Below the pieces are notes generated by a model, which worked only from the letters and a program-made list of their open reading frames with translations, had not been told where the DNA came from and made no database searches. A stretch of 63,538 bases of DNA. Origin: Bacillota bacterium (GTDB taxonomy: Bacteria; Bacillota; Bacilli; ZCTH02-B2). Position numbers and translations under genes: made by a program. Below, in pieces: positions 1-8,693 of the stretch (position 1 is its first letter; the number at the start of each line of letters is the position of its first letter). The stretch spans positions 1 to 63,538 of the forward strand of contig PKQY01000005.1 in assembly GCA_017577895.1 (NCBI GenBank), written 5' to 3'.

Positions 1-1142
1 TTCAACATGACGGGACCGCAATGGTACAAGACACCGCCGTTCAAATCCACCGGTGAATCGTGATCCATCAAATATTTGTGCAGCGCATCCCGGCCGGTAA
101 ACATCATGCCGTTGATGATCACGACATCGCCGACTTTCAGCTGGCGAATTTGCTCTTCGCTGATGGGCGGCGTCAACACCACTTCCCGCCGTCCTTCGCC
201 GGAAGCCACCGCTTTTTCGGCCACCGGCACTTCGGAAGCCGTGTCCGATTCTTTATACAACCAGTCGCGAATTTCGCCGGTTTTCGGGTCAATGATGACG
301 CCTTGCCGACGGAAGGCCCAACAGTTGTAGGCCACCGAGACGAAGAAACTGGCCGGGAGACGGTTGATGGCCCCGATTTTACAACCAAGCAGCGTCACTT
401 TGCCGCCAAAACCCATGGTCCCAATGGACAGTTGGTTGGCCGCTTCCATGATGTAATTTTCCAGTTCCGCCAGCTCGGGAACCGGGTTGACGTCGTCCAC
501 GGGACGGAAAAGCTGCTGCTTGGCCAACATATAGCCCGTCGTCCGGTCCCCGCCGATGCCGACGCCGATAAACCCGGCGCTGCAACCTTGGCCTTGCGCC
601 TGGTACACTGCGTGCAAAATGCACTTGCGCACTCCGTCCAAGTCCCGACCGGCCCGGCCCAAACCTTCCAAATCGGTCGGCAAGCTGTACTGGATGTTTT
701 TGTTCTCGCAACCGCCGCCTTTGAGAATGAGCCGCACTTCGATTTCGTCTTTTTCCCACTGCTCAAAGTGGATGACCGGCGTTTCCGGACCCAAATTGTT
801 GCCGCTGTTTTTGCCTGTCAAAGAATCGACCGAGTTGGGGCGCAAAATGCCTTTTGCCGTCGCTTCGGCCACAGCCTCGCGAATTTGCTCGCGCATGACA
901 ATTTGGTTCACGCCCACCGGCACCTTAATCTCAAACGTCGGCAACCCTGTATCTTGGCAAATGGGCGCCACATTGCACGCCGCCATTTCCAAGTTCTCGG
1001 CAATCGTCGACAAAGCAATACCGGCCCTCGTCGTCGGATCTTCTTTCTGTCTCGCCGCTTCTATCGCTTTGCGCACATCCGGCGGCAATTTGGTCGATGT
1101 CTCGGTAATCAACCGGAGCATGCTTTCTTTAAATCGTTCCAT
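1..1142 (-). CDS. fumA: Class I fumarate hydratase (fused alpha/beta), C-terminus outside window
   Basis: Iron-sulfur fumarase that hydrates fumarate to L-malate in the TCA cycle, in the cytosol. The reading frame starts at an ATG at 1142 behind an AGGGGGAG ribosome binding site and is still open at base 1, so about 380 residues are seen; family members of the fused type run to about 500. The N-terminal half carries the conserved ICQDTG motif (Cys near residue 62, a cluster ligand), a GGGCENKN motif and GVGIGGD. The last part visible is the start of the beta-type domain (GDVVIINGMMFTGRDA). It is transcribed away from the plus-strand gene at 1372, so its promoter lies in 1143-1371. Class I tartrate dehydratase is related, but the length and fused layout favour fumarase. 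Confidence 0.9.
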   Translation of the reverse strand, partial: MERFKESMLRLITETSTKLPPDVRKAIEAARQKEDPTTRAGIALSTIAENLEMAACNVAPICQDTGLPTFEIKVPVGVNQIVMREQIREAVAEATAKGILRPNSVDSLTGKNSGNNLGPETPVIHFEQWEKDEIEVRLILKGGGCENKNIQYSLPTDLEGLGRAGRDLDGVRKCILHAVYQAQGQGCSAGFIGVGIGGDRTTGYMLAKQQLFRPVDDVNPVPELAELENYIMEAANQLSIGTMGFGGKVTLLGCKIGAINRLPASFFVSVAYNCWAFRRQGVIIDPKTGEIRDWLYKESDTASEVPVAEKAVASGEGRREVVLTPPISEEQIRQLKVGDVVIINGMMFTGRDALHKYLMDHDSPVDLNGGVLYHCGPVML

Positions 1143-1371
1143 GTTTCTCCCCCTGTCATCACAAAAATGGCTGACCGCTGATTCTTCATTCATTTTATCA
1201 CAAGAAAGAACATTCGACAGCCGTAGCGCTGTTGAACGAAAAAAGAGGCTCAAACGTTTATGGTATAATCAGGACAATATGAGCCAACAGCAGGAACCGT
1301 GAAAGCATCGAACTGGAGGAAACGCGGAGAAAAAAATTAGGCGAAAAAAATCTGGAAAAAGGAGGAATCCG

Positions 1372-2193
1372 ATGTCTACTACCCCTGTATACGGCCTCGT
1401 CACCAGCGACGCCGATCTGGCTCAGAAAATGTCTCAACTTTCGGTCATCATGTACGAAATCAAAGACGTGTTGGGCGTTCACCGCACGCCTTTGCCCAAC
1501 ACCGTCAGCATGATCAGCTGTTTTTCCGACAACCAATGGCTCAAAGAACATCCCGACTTTGTCGCCGTGTCTAAAGACGGCATGACCGCCACCCGCAAGG
1601 AAAAATATTTTGACTACGACTGGGTGTGTCCGACACGAAAAGAATGGCAAAAGAAACTGTTGGCCCTTGTCCGGGAAGCGGATCGAGTGGGGCCGGTCCG
1701 GCTGGACACCATCAGCTTTCCCCGGGAAGGATTTTGCTTCTGCCCCGTCTGCCAAACACATTGGCAACAGTCGGGCATTGCCGATTGGGAAGCGTGGCGG
1801 GCGTCGGTCATCACCGACTTTGTCCGCACCTGCCGGGAGATGACCGACAACCAACTGTACATGACACTGTATCCCGATCCGATCAAACATCATCATTACG
1901 TGCGATTCGGGGTGGACATTGACGCCATCCTGCCGTACATCGACTGTTTTGTCGTGCCGCTGTACGACTTGCATTACAGCGTCACATATTGGCTGGAAGC
2001 GATGGCCTGGGGATTCCGCGACATGTTGCAAAAGCCGTTTCTCATTGAACTGTACGCCTGTGACACTGACCCGAAACGACTGGCCAAAGCGACGCAGGTG
2101 GCCCAACATTACGCCGATGGCGTCTTGTTCGCCTATGCGCGGAAAGCCGAGGACATCGAACGCGTGCTGGACTTGGTGCGAAATCAGCCCTAA
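1372..2193 (+). CDS. Unknown protein, possibly a TIM-barrel glycoside-hydrolase-like fold
   Basis: A 273-residue soluble protein with no signal peptide or membrane segment. The ATG sits behind a strong AAAAAGGAGG site. I do not recognise a named function. Visible features are a CxCxxC cluster (Cys122, Cys124, Cys127), several acidic residues at ends of predicted beta-strands (for instance LDTISFP near 111 and DIDAILPYIDCFVVPLY) and a C-terminal YADGVLFAYAR strand. Alternating strands and helices, and an acidic/aromatic strand followed by a Cys motif, remind me of uncharacterised glycosyl-hydrolase-like TIM barrels; this is inference. It stands alone, divergent from fumarase and convergent with the FAD oxidoreductase at 2247. 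A TATAAT hexamer at 1264-1269 could be its -10 element, but no good -35 lies at the right distance. Confidence 0.75.
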   Translation: MSTTPVYGLVTSDADLAQKMSQLSVIMYEIKDVLGVHRTPLPNTVSMISCFSDNQWLKEHPDFVAVSKDGMTATRKEKYFDYDWVCPTRKEWQKKLLALVREADRVGPVRLDTISFPREGFCFCPVCQTHWQQSGIADWEAWRASVITDFVRTCREMTDNQLYMTLYPDPIKHHHYVRFGVDIDAILPYIDCFVVPLYDLHYSVTYWLEAMAWGFRDMLQKPFLIELYACDTDPKRLAKATQVAQHYADGVLFAYARKAEDIERVLDLVRNQP

Positions 2194-2246
2194 ATGCCAT
2201 TTAGAACGAGCACGGACATGAGTATCTGTCTTCTTCATCATGAAGG

Positions 2247-3824
2247 CTACTTCAAATGCTTGGCTGCTGTCATGATACGGTAAAAACCGTTGATACCCAT
2301 TAAATGCGCCGCTGTGGTCACACCGCCCATCATGGCGCCGACAATCCCCGGAGATATGACATCGGCACCTGTCAAATACACATTCGGCACGGGCGTTTGC
2401 ACCCGCAAGCCGGAAAGACAATACCGCTCGGGGGTGGCGGGCAAGCCGTACATCGCTCCGAACCGATGGCCGGTGAACGTTTCGATGGTCAACGGTGTCG
2501 ACACTTCCCAAGCATCCACCAAGGACTTGAACCCCGGAAAATATGCTTCCACAAAGGAGAGGAGCGTTTCGGCCACACGGCGCTTCAACGCCTCATAATC
2601 TTCCCCCCGTCGCTTCCATGGACGTTCCCTCCACTGGGCCACCACATGGTAAGGCAAAGGGGCGATGATTTCGGCCGTGTGGGATGTCGCCTGCGGATTG
2701 CGCAACGAAGGAAAAGAGAGGAAGCAATACGCCGGCCGTCCATCCAAGATTTGTTCCGCTCGCCGATACATGTCATCATGATCCATGGAAGAAAACAGCC
2801 AGTGATTGGCGGCAGTCAAGCCAACGGTTTTTGGGCTGTCCTTCAACGCCAAATAAACCGTTACTGCACTAAAACTGTCTTGCGAGAGCCTTTCCACCTC
2901 TTTTGCCAACAGTCCCGCAACACAAGGCGGCAACAGTTTACACAACGTCGTGTAAGCCCCGGCAGCAGAAACGATCACCGGCGCATAATAAACCACTTCT
3001 TCCGCCCTTGTCCCAGAACCGGCCAACGCTTTGACACCGATGGCCTTCCCGTCTTTCAGCAAAATGTCTGTCACGGTATGATTCACGAGACACCGGCCGC
3101 CGTACTTCTCAATGACCGATGCGATGCTGTTGGCAATGGTGCTGGCCCCGCCAACAGGATAATACCCGCCATTGAGATAATGACCGACGATGGCGGCATG
3201 AATGAGGAAGGCGCTTTTGGACGGAGGCAGCCCGTAATTACCCCATTGGGACGCCAAGATGGCCCTGAGCCGGGGATCGCGAAAACGTCTTTTCAGATAC
3301 GTTCCGGTCAGACTCAACGCCAACTTCTCCTTGCCGCGAAAGACCACGCGAAGCAACGGCCCAACCCGTTTCGGCATCAACTGGATCAAGGTGTACACCT
3401 GAAGCCATTTTCGGGCCGTGCGAACATCGGCAAAAAACGTCCGGATGGCATCCACCTCATGGGGAAACATTTCCATCAACGCCGCCTGATACGCTTCCTC
3501 CTCATCCGGCACTTCCAACGTCATATCGGGATAAACAAATTTTTCAAAGGGAGAATCCATCTTTTGCCATTGCACCTGTTGTTGCGTAATGAGGTCAAAA
3601 ATGTCCCGGGCCATCGATCCGTTCTCCACCTCGCCCACATAGTGCAACCCGACATCCCAGGAACGGTTTCCTGGCCGGGAAAAACTGTGGGTAAAACCGC
3701 CCAACTTGAAATGACGCTCCAGTACGAGCACCCGCTTGTGCGCCAACTGCGCCATCAAACTGGCCACTGTCAACCCGCCTATACCTGACCCGATGACGAT
3801 CACATCGGCGTGTTGCTCCGTCAC
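2247..3824 (-). CDS. FAD-dependent oxidoreductase of the phytoene desaturase / retinol reductase family
   Basis: A 525-residue flavoprotein. The N-terminus has the Rossmann dinucleotide motif GSGIGG (residues 12-17) followed by VLVLERH, and the C-terminal part has the FAD-contacting segment NVYLTGADVISPGIVGAM typical of CrtI-like enzymes and all-trans-retinol 13,14-reductases. Members desaturate, saturate or isomerise polyene or related lipid chains; the substrate here cannot be read from sequence. No other carotenoid gene lies nearby. It starts at GTG (3824) with AAAGGGTG upstream and follows the TetR gene by only 6 bases, so the two form one operon probably controlled by that regulator. Confidence 0.82.
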   Translation of the reverse strand: MTEQHADVIVIGSGIGGLTVASLMAQLAHKRVLVLERHFKLGGFTHSFSRPGNRSWDVGLHYVGEVENGSMARDIFDLITQQQVQWQKMDSPFEKFVYPDMTLEVPDEEEAYQAALMEMFPHEVDAIRTFFADVRTARKWLQVYTLIQLMPKRVGPLLRVVFRGKEKLALSLTGTYLKRRFRDPRLRAILASQWGNYGLPPSKSAFLIHAAIVGHYLNGGYYPVGGASTIANSIASVIEKYGGRCLVNHTVTDILLKDGKAIGVKALAGSGTRAEEVVYYAPVIVSAAGAYTTLCKLLPPCVAGLLAKEVERLSQDSFSAVTVYLALKDSPKTVGLTAANHWLFSSMDHDDMYRRAEQILDGRPAYCFLSFPSLRNPQATSHTAEIIAPLPYHVVAQWRERPWKRRGEDYEALKRRVAETLLSFVEAYFPGFKSLVDAWEVSTPLTIETFTGHRFGAMYGLPATPERYCLSGLRVQTPVPNVYLTGADVISPGIVGAMMGGVTTAAHLMGINGFYRIMTAAKHLK

Positions 3825-3830
3825 GTTTCG

Positions 3831-4448
3831 TCACCCTTTCTTCGGTCGTTGGGCAGATTCACCACGTTGCAACAACTCGGCCATAAGCGCGGCAAAATCG
3901 GCACTCTCGAAAGCAAAAGGCTGCCCTATCCCGCTGCGCACCCGCATACCTAAACCGATGAGCACAAACAAATCGGCCATTTTATCCGCATCCACCGATT
4001 TCGGGATGACCCCGGCCTCTTGTCCCAAAACAATCCATTGCCGGGAAGTGTGAAACGACTGGGCATAAAACTGACGCAAAACATCCCGCGCTTCGTCTTG
4101 ACCGTTTTTTCCCAACAAGTACAGAAACACCTGATTGCCCACATCGTTCGGATCATCCAATTCGTGCAAGCGGGCGACGATTTCGCCCAAAGGACCGCCA
4201 AACTTATCCTCTTTTTCCATCGTGGCCCGGCAAAAACGGCGGCCCGTCTCTTCCAACCACTCCTGCAACACCATACAAAAGAGCTCATCTTTGTTTTTGA
4301 CGTAATGGAAAATCCCTCCTTTGGAAAGCCCGGACCGTTCCATGATGTCCTGTAAAGACGTCTTGGCACACCCTTTTTCGCGGATGAGCGATGCAGTCGC
4401 CTCCAGCAACAACCGTTTCGTACGCTCCCGGCGCTCAGCCTGCTTCAT
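3831..4448 (-). CDS. TetR/AcrR-family transcriptional repressor
   Basis: A 205-residue regulator. The N-terminal helix-turn-helix domain is clear (TSLQDIMERSGLSKGGIFHY) and is followed by a helical ligand-binding domain. I chose the ATG at 4448 because GGAGGAG lies 11 bases upstream; longer in-frame starts at 4481, 4493 and 4517 lack a good site. It is the first gene of a two-gene operon with the FAD oxidoreductase. A perfect 6-base inverted repeat (ACCGAC-C-GTCGGT, 4543-4555) lies about 95 bases upstream and is a plausible autoregulatory operator. Inducer unknown. Confidence 0.85.
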   Translation of the reverse strand: MKQAERRERTKRLLLEATASLIREKGCAKTSLQDIMERSGLSKGGIFHYVKNKDELFCMVLQEWLEETGRRFCRATMEKEDKFGGPLGEIVARLHELDDPNDVGNQVFLYLLGKNGQDEARDVLRQFYAQSFHTSRQWIVLGQEAGVIPKSVDADKMADLFVLIGLGMRVRSGIGQPFAFESADFAALMAELLQRGESAQRPKKG

Positions 4449-4542
4449 CGTTTGGGTATCTCCTCCAATGGGTCTTTCCATCGACTTTTCCATCCCAGAT
4501 CCAACGCTTACCTTCATGAATGGCCGATCACAATCGTAATAT

Positions 4543-4555
4543 ACCGACCGTCGGT
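4543..4555. promoter_or_regulatory. Putative TetR operator palindrome
   Basis: ACCGACCGTCGGT is a perfect 6+6 inverted repeat around one central base, upstream of the tetR-oxidoreductase operon and after the terminator of the ABC operon. GACCGnnCGGTC-like palindromes are common targets of TetR-family repressors. The assignment is by position and symmetry only. Confidence 0.45.
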
Positions 4556-4565
4556 TTGTAAAATA

Positions 4566-4600
4566 ACAAAATAAGAACATTCGACCCGTAGGGACGAATG
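4566..4600 (-). terminator. Intrinsic terminator of the ABC importer operon
   Basis: On the minus strand a stem CATTCGTCCC / GGGTCGAATG (one mismatch, 3-base loop) is followed by TTCTTATTTTG. It lies 20 bases past the stop codon of the ATPase gene at 4620. Confidence 0.7.
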
Positions 4601-4619
4601 TTTCTTCGCCAATGGTCTG

Positions 4620-5414
4620 TCAGCCCAGCATCAGTTTTTCATCACTCAACTGATGACCGCTGATGCGGGCAAACTCGTCCAATAACTGTTCCACTGTCAA
4701 ATGTTTTTTCCGCTCGGCATCGATGTCGAGAATAATCCGCCCTTTGTCCATCATGATGAGCCGGTTCCCCAAGCGGATGGCCATGTCCATGTTATGGGTG
4801 ACCATGAGGGTGGTCAACTTCATTTCCCGCACGATTTCATCCGTCAGCCGGATCACCAGTTCAGCCCTCGCCGGGTCCAACGCCGCCGTATGCTCGTCCA
4901 ACAACAACAATTTCGGTTCGGTGAAGGTGGCCATCAACAAGCTCAACGCTTGCCGCTCGCCCCCCGACAACAGGCCGACTTTCGTATTCAGCCGATCTTC
5001 CAAACCGATGCCCAGACGGGCCAATTGCTCCCGAAACAACTGCCGTTTTTTCCGCGTCACACCGAACGACAAACCGCGGGATTTGCCCCGCATGAGGGCC
5101 ATGGCCAAATTTTCCTCAATGGTCATATGGGGGGCGGTGCCGGCCATCGGATCTTGAAAGACGCGGCCGATCCAGCGGCTGCGCTTGAATTCGGACAAAT
5201 GTTGGACTTCGTGACCGTCGATGCGGACTGTCCCGTGGTCCGGTTCCAACACACCGGAAATAACATTCATCAACGTCGATTTTCCCGCGCCGTTGCTGCC
5301 GATGACGGTGACAAAATCGCCCGGATTCAGTTCCAGATTGATGTCGTACAACGCCACTTTTTCATCCACTGTGCCGGGATGAAACAATTTGACCACGTGC
5401 CGGATTTCCAACAT
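4620..5414 (-). CDS. ABC transporter ATP-binding protein
   Basis: A 264-residue ATPase that powers import with the permease and binding protein encoded just upstream. Walker A is GSNGAGKST (near residues 39-47), the signature is LSGGERQ and Walker B is LLLLDEHTAALDP, followed by the switch histidine in MVTHNMDMA. The triad of PF04392-type binding protein, LivH-like permease and LivG-like ATPase has the same layout as streptococcal TrpXYZ, a tryptophan importer; other members have unknown substrates. The ATG overlaps the permease stop codon as TGATG, suggesting translational coupling. A terminator follows. Confidence 0.9.
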   Translation of the reverse strand: MLEIRHVVKLFHPGTVDEKVALYDINLELNPGDFVTVIGSNGAGKSTLMNVISGVLEPDHGTVRIDGHEVQHLSEFKRSRWIGRVFQDPMAGTAPHMTIEENLAMALMRGKSRGLSFGVTRKKRQLFREQLARLGIGLEDRLNTKVGLLSGGERQALSLLMATFTEPKLLLLDEHTAALDPARAELVIRLTDEIVREMKLTTLMVTHNMDMAIRLGNRLIMMDKGRIILDIDAERKKHLTVEQLLDEFARISGHQLSDEKLMLG

Positions 5415-6337
5415 CAGGTCTCACCGTCCATCCTGGAATCTTGCGAAGACAAAAGCATCTGCGAACGGGTTTGCGCCACTTTTCGCTGCTTCACATACCG
5501 TTGCAACGTCGGCACCACCAAGGCCACGATGACGATCAAGGCGGTGATCAGTTTCAGATCCGAGGCGTCAAACCACCGCACTTGCAGGGCCAGCGCCACG
5601 ACAAAGCGGTAAATCACTGAACCAAAAATAACCGCCAGCGTCGCCCGTACGACCGTACCGGCGCCAAAAACGGCCTCGCCGATGATGACCGACGCCAAGC
5701 CGATGACGATCATGCCGATACCCATGGAAATATCGGCAAAGCCCGACTGCTGGGCAATCAAGGCGCCCGAAAGAGCCACCAGCCCGTTGGACAAACTGAT
5801 GCCCAAGATTTTGGTCATGTCGGTGTTGGCCCCCAGGCTGCGGATCATTTGCGGGTTGTCCCCGGTGGCCCGCAGCGCCAATCCCAGGTCGGTATGCAGG
5901 AACCAATCGAGCAAAATTTTGATGACCAATACGACAATCGGCATCAGCACCAAGGGCGGCACGTCGGTAAAGACCGTCTCATTACCGCGAAGCGACAAGT
6001 TCGGCTTGCCCATGATATGCATGTTGATGGAATACAGGGCAATCATCATCAAAATCCCGGACAACAATCCGTTCACTTTTCCCTTCGTGTGCAACAGACC
6101 GGTACACGCCCCTGCCGCCAAGCCGCCGAAAAAGGCCGCCACACTGGCCAGCCAAGGCGCCGTTCCGCCGAGGATGAGCACCGAAGCAATCCCGGCTCCC
6201 GTCGTAAAACTGCCGTCCACCGTCAGATCGGGAAAATTCAAAATCCGAAACGTGATATACACGCCCAATGCCATCAACGCATAGATGAGTCCCAGTTCAA
6301 TCGCTCCGGGCAACGACCCGAGCAGTGCTTTTGCCAA
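5414..6337 (-). CDS. ABC transporter permease (branched-chain-type fold)
   Basis: A hydrophobic protein of about 307 residues with roughly 8-9 membrane spans, of the LivH/RbsC permease type (GLASVIIGEAVFGAGTV in the C-terminal half). It forms the membrane channel of the importer. The best start is a TTG at 6337, six bases after GGGAGGGGG; another TTG at 6343 is too close to that site. It overlaps the ATPase gene and follows the binding-protein gene after a stem-loop. Confidence 0.85.
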   Translation of the reverse strand: MAKALLGSLPGAIELGLIYALMALGVYITFRILNFPDLTVDGSFTTGAGIASVLILGGTAPWLASVAAFFGGLAAGACTGLLHTKGKVNGLLSGILMMIALYSINMHIMGKPNLSLRGNETVFTDVPPLVLMPIVVLVIKILLDWFLHTDLGLALRATGDNPQMIRSLGANTDMTKILGISLSNGLVALSGALIAQQSGFADISMGIGMIVIGLASVIIGEAVFGAGTVVRATLAVIFGSVIYRFVVALALQVRWFDASDLKLITALIVIVALVVPTLQRYVKQRKVAQTRSQMLLSSQDSRMDGET

Positions 6338-6366
6338 CCGCAACCCCCTCCCTCAACTCACGGGAA

Positions 6367-6392
6367 AGGGGTGGACAAGGCCGTCCACCCCT
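6367..6392 (-). other. Intercistronic stem-loop
   Basis: AGGGGTGGAC and GTCCACCCCT pair over 10 bases around a 6-base loop between the binding-protein and permease genes. On the minus strand only three T follow, so it is at most a leaky terminator. Such hairpins often protect the upstream messenger and raise binding-protein yield relative to the membrane components (general knowledge). Confidence 0.6.
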
Positions 6393-6400
6393 CCCAGCCA

Positions 6401-7444
6401 CTACTCAATGATGTTCGCTTCCGGATCTTTGACGGCATTTTTCATCGCGTCGGTCACTTCAATGCCTTGCGCTTCCGCCGCCTTCAAATTGAGGATGAAA
6501 TCCAGTTTGTCCGGGAAACTGACGGGAATGTCTCCGGGATTTTTCCCGTTTTTCAGGATGTCTACGACGATTTGCCCTGCCTGATACCCATGATCATAAT
6601 ACTTGAAGCCGACCGTGGCAAAGGCACCTTTTTCCACCGTGTCCCGATCGCTGGAAAAGAACGGGATTTTGTGTTTGTTGGCCACGTCAATAATCGCATC
6701 CACCGCGCTGACCACCACATTGTCCAAGGTGATGTACAGCGCATCGGCCCGTCCGACCAGCGATTCGGCCGCCTGTTGCACTTCCGACGTGTTGGTCACC
6801 GCCGCCCGGACCAGCTCAATGCCGTGTTTTGCCAGCGCTTCTTCGGCCAGATTCGCCATGACGACGGCATTGGGTTCCCCTTCATTGATGACGATGCCGA
6901 CAGTTTTCACATTGGGAAAATGTTCCGCAATAAAGTCCATCAGCATCGTAATCGCCTCAGGGTTCGTGTCGGATGCCCCGGTCACATTGCCGCCCGGCTT
7001 TTCCAGATTATCCACCAGTTTCGCATCGATGGGATCCGTCACCGCCGCAAACACCACCGGCCGGTCCGTCACCTGTTCCACCACCGCCATGGCGGAAGGC
7101 GTGGAAATGGCTACGACCAAGTCGTTATCGGCCGCCGCGATTTTCTGGGCGATGGACAAGTTGTTGGTGGCGTCCGCCTGAGCGTTGTTGTAATCAATCG
7201 TCAGGTTGACTCCTTCTTCCAGCCCCGCATCTTTCAACGCCGCCAAAATGCCTTCCCGAGTCGCGTCCAACGACGGATGTTCTACGTATTGGGAAATGGC
7301 GATGTTGTACGTTTCACCGCCGCCGGCGCCGTCGTCCGCCCCCTGTTGGTCTTGTGACGGTTGCGTCTGGTTGCCGCCGCCGCATCCGCCGACGACCAAC
7401 AGCGCACACGCCGCCAGCAACAGCCAAAAACGCGACTTTTTCAC
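6401..7444 (-). CDS. ABC transporter substrate-binding lipoprotein (PF04392 type)
   Basis: A 347-residue extracytoplasmic binding protein and the first gene of a three-gene importer operon. The signal peptide MKKSRFWLLLAACALLVVGG ends at a lipobox with Cys21, so the mature protein is membrane anchored by lipid. A Gly/Gln/Asp linker follows, then a two-lobed periplasmic-binding fold with TNPEAITMLMDF and FPDKLDFILNLKAAEAQG, as in the TrpX/ABC_sub_bind family. It starts at GTG with AAGGGGGC upstream. Substrate unknown; tryptophan or another aromatic compound is possible by analogy. I looked for a T-box leader upstream, as found for many trpXYZ operons, and saw none. Confidence 0.88.
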   Translation of the reverse strand: MKKSRFWLLLAACALLVVGGCGGGNQTQPSQDQQGADDGAGGGETYNIAISQYVEHPSLDATREGILAALKDAGLEEGVNLTIDYNNAQADATNNLSIAQKIAAADNDLVVAISTPSAMAVVEQVTDRPVVFAAVTDPIDAKLVDNLEKPGGNVTGASDTNPEAITMLMDFIAEHFPNVKTVGIVINEGEPNAVVMANLAEEALAKHGIELVRAAVTNTSEVQQAAESLVGRADALYITLDNVVVSAVDAIIDVANKHKIPFFSSDRDTVEKGAFATVGFKYYDHGYQAGQIVVDILKNGKNPGDIPVSFPDKLDFILNLKAAEAQGIEVTDAMKNAVKDPEANIIE

Positions 7445-7795
7445 GTGAAAAGCCCCCTTTTTATGTAAAAATGCAAGCTTGTCTCTCGTTCTTAAACTCG
7501 TATTTTATCACAAGTTTCCGCATTCTCGCTACATCTGTCGACGAAGAGTCGGTTAATTTTCGTTAACTTGGTCACTGCATCGAGCATCGTTTCTCTTTAA
7601 AGCACCTCTTTTAATGAAATAATTGGCAATCCATGCAGCATCTTTGAACTCCATTCTTTGAAAGTTATATGTTTTTAGAATGCCATTCATCATGTTTTTG
7701 GAACAACTGTCGACACGTGAACGTTTGGATGAAATCCAAACATGACATGATGGCGTCATCATTGTCTTGTTGTCACGAATAAAACGAAATAGTCA
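7445..7795. other. AT-rich intergenic stretch, no convincing gene
   Basis: This gap separates the ABC importer operon from the GntR-gene terminator. It should contain the minus-strand promoter of the importer; TGTGATAAAAT on the minus strand (7502-7512) resembles an extended -10 element, but no good -35 is visible. A 69-codon minus frame (7553-7762) has no ribosome binding site and no recognisable motif, so I do not call it. Confidence 0.4.
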
Positions 7796-7797
7796 TG

Positions 7798-7830
7798 GAA
7801 ACAAGCATGGGGATACCCCATGCCTGTTTC
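7798..7830. terminator. Intrinsic terminator of the TRAP-hydrolase-GntR operon
   Basis: GAAACAAGCATGGGG and CCCCATGCCTGTTTC pair at 14 of 15 positions around a 3-base loop, just past the GntR stop codon at 7849. Weakly T-rich sequence follows on both strands (ATTTCGTTTTATT on minus), so it may work both ways. Confidence 0.75.
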
Positions 7831-7848
7831 ATTGTTCTTATCCTCTTA

Positions 7849-8589
7849 TTACAACCGGCGGGTGATGTAAAACTTGTATTTGTCCCCGCGGTAATAGGCG
7901 GTCCGGAACTCCATCGGCTGCTCCGTCGCCGAGCTGAAGATGGACGTCACTTGAAACAGCGGCTGCCCTTCCGGCAGTTGCAGCAACTCCGCCACCCGGC
8001 CCGCGGCCGCCCCCACCTCGTACGTCTGCTTAACCATGCCCGGCCTTTCCAGGCCCGCTTTTTCATACAAGTCAAACGTCGAAAATCCTTCGCCCGCCGC
8101 TTCCAACTTTTTTGCCTCTTCCGCCAGCAACATCCCGGTGCGGTGGGGAAACGTCGATTGATACACGACCATCGGCAGCTGGTCACCGTAGCCGACCAAT
8201 TCCAGATGCACCACCGGTTCGCCTTCCGTAATCCCCAATACGGATGCCAGGGTGAGGTTCGCCGGCTCGCTCTCGATGCGGACCACTTTCGTCCGCGGCA
8301 CCATGCCCCACATGGTCATCGTTTCTTTGAAACTCGTAATCTGGTGCAGCTCCTGGTGAATTTTCGGCTTGGCGACAAAGGTGCCTTTTCCTTGAACGGC
8401 GTGCAACAGCCCTTCTTTTTCCGCTTCGGCAATGGCCTGCCGCACGGTGATGCGGCTGACGTCAAACTGCTTGCACAGCTCCCGCTCCGACGGAATTTGT
8501 TCCCCGACCGCCCATTCCCCGGATTGAATTTTTTCTTTAAAATAAGCAACCAATTGTTTGTATAACGGTTGGCCTAACACCGACGGCAA
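7849..8589 (-). CDS. GntR-family regulator, HutC/FarR (UTRA) subfamily
   Basis: A 246-residue regulator with an N-terminal winged helix (PLYKQLVAYFKEKI, then PSERELCKQFDVSRITVRQA) and a C-terminal UTRA effector-binding domain ending YRGDKYKFYITRRL. I place the start at TTG 8589, eight bases after a perfect AAGGAGG; an upstream ATG at 8622 has no site. It is the last gene of the minus-strand operon TRAP permease - small membrane protein - C26 hydrolase - GntR. HutC-type regulators bind palindromes with GGT/ACC arms, and two such sites lie in the divergent promoter region at 11358-11434. So it very likely controls both its own operon and the AtuA-like pair; the effector is probably the transported compound or a breakdown product. 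Confidence 0.9.
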   Translation of the reverse strand: MPSVLGQPLYKQLVAYFKEKIQSGEWAVGEQIPSERELCKQFDVSRITVRQAIAEAEKEGLLHAVQGKGTFVAKPKIHQELHQITSFKETMTMWGMVPRTKVVRIESEPANLTLASVLGITEGEPVVHLELVGYGDQLPMVVYQSTFPHRTGMLLAEEAKKLEAAGEGFSTFDLYEKAGLERPGMVKQTYEVGAAAGRVAELLQLPEGQPLFQVTSIFSSATEQPMEFRTAYYRGDKYKFYITRRL

Positions 8590-8693
8590 TCTGATGACCT
8601 CCTTGCATCGGTAGCCATCCATCTCGTTATGGACGAAAATCTATACACTCATCTTATCGGGTTTTGATTTCCATGAAAAGAAAAAGGAAGCCG

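Noticed and set aside
60..1181. Long plus-strand frame opposite fumarase
   Set aside because: The minus strand encodes an unmistakable class I fumarase over the same interval; the plus frame has no motifs and is a GC-rich shadow.
1232..1269. TTGAAC plus TATAAT as a promoter for the 1372 gene
   Set aside because: The two hexamers are 26 bases apart, too far for sigma-A; only the -10 is plausible.
7445..7795. T-box leader for the TrpXYZ-like importer
   Set aside because: No T-box sequence (TGGTACCGCG-like) or specifier structure was found on the minus strand.
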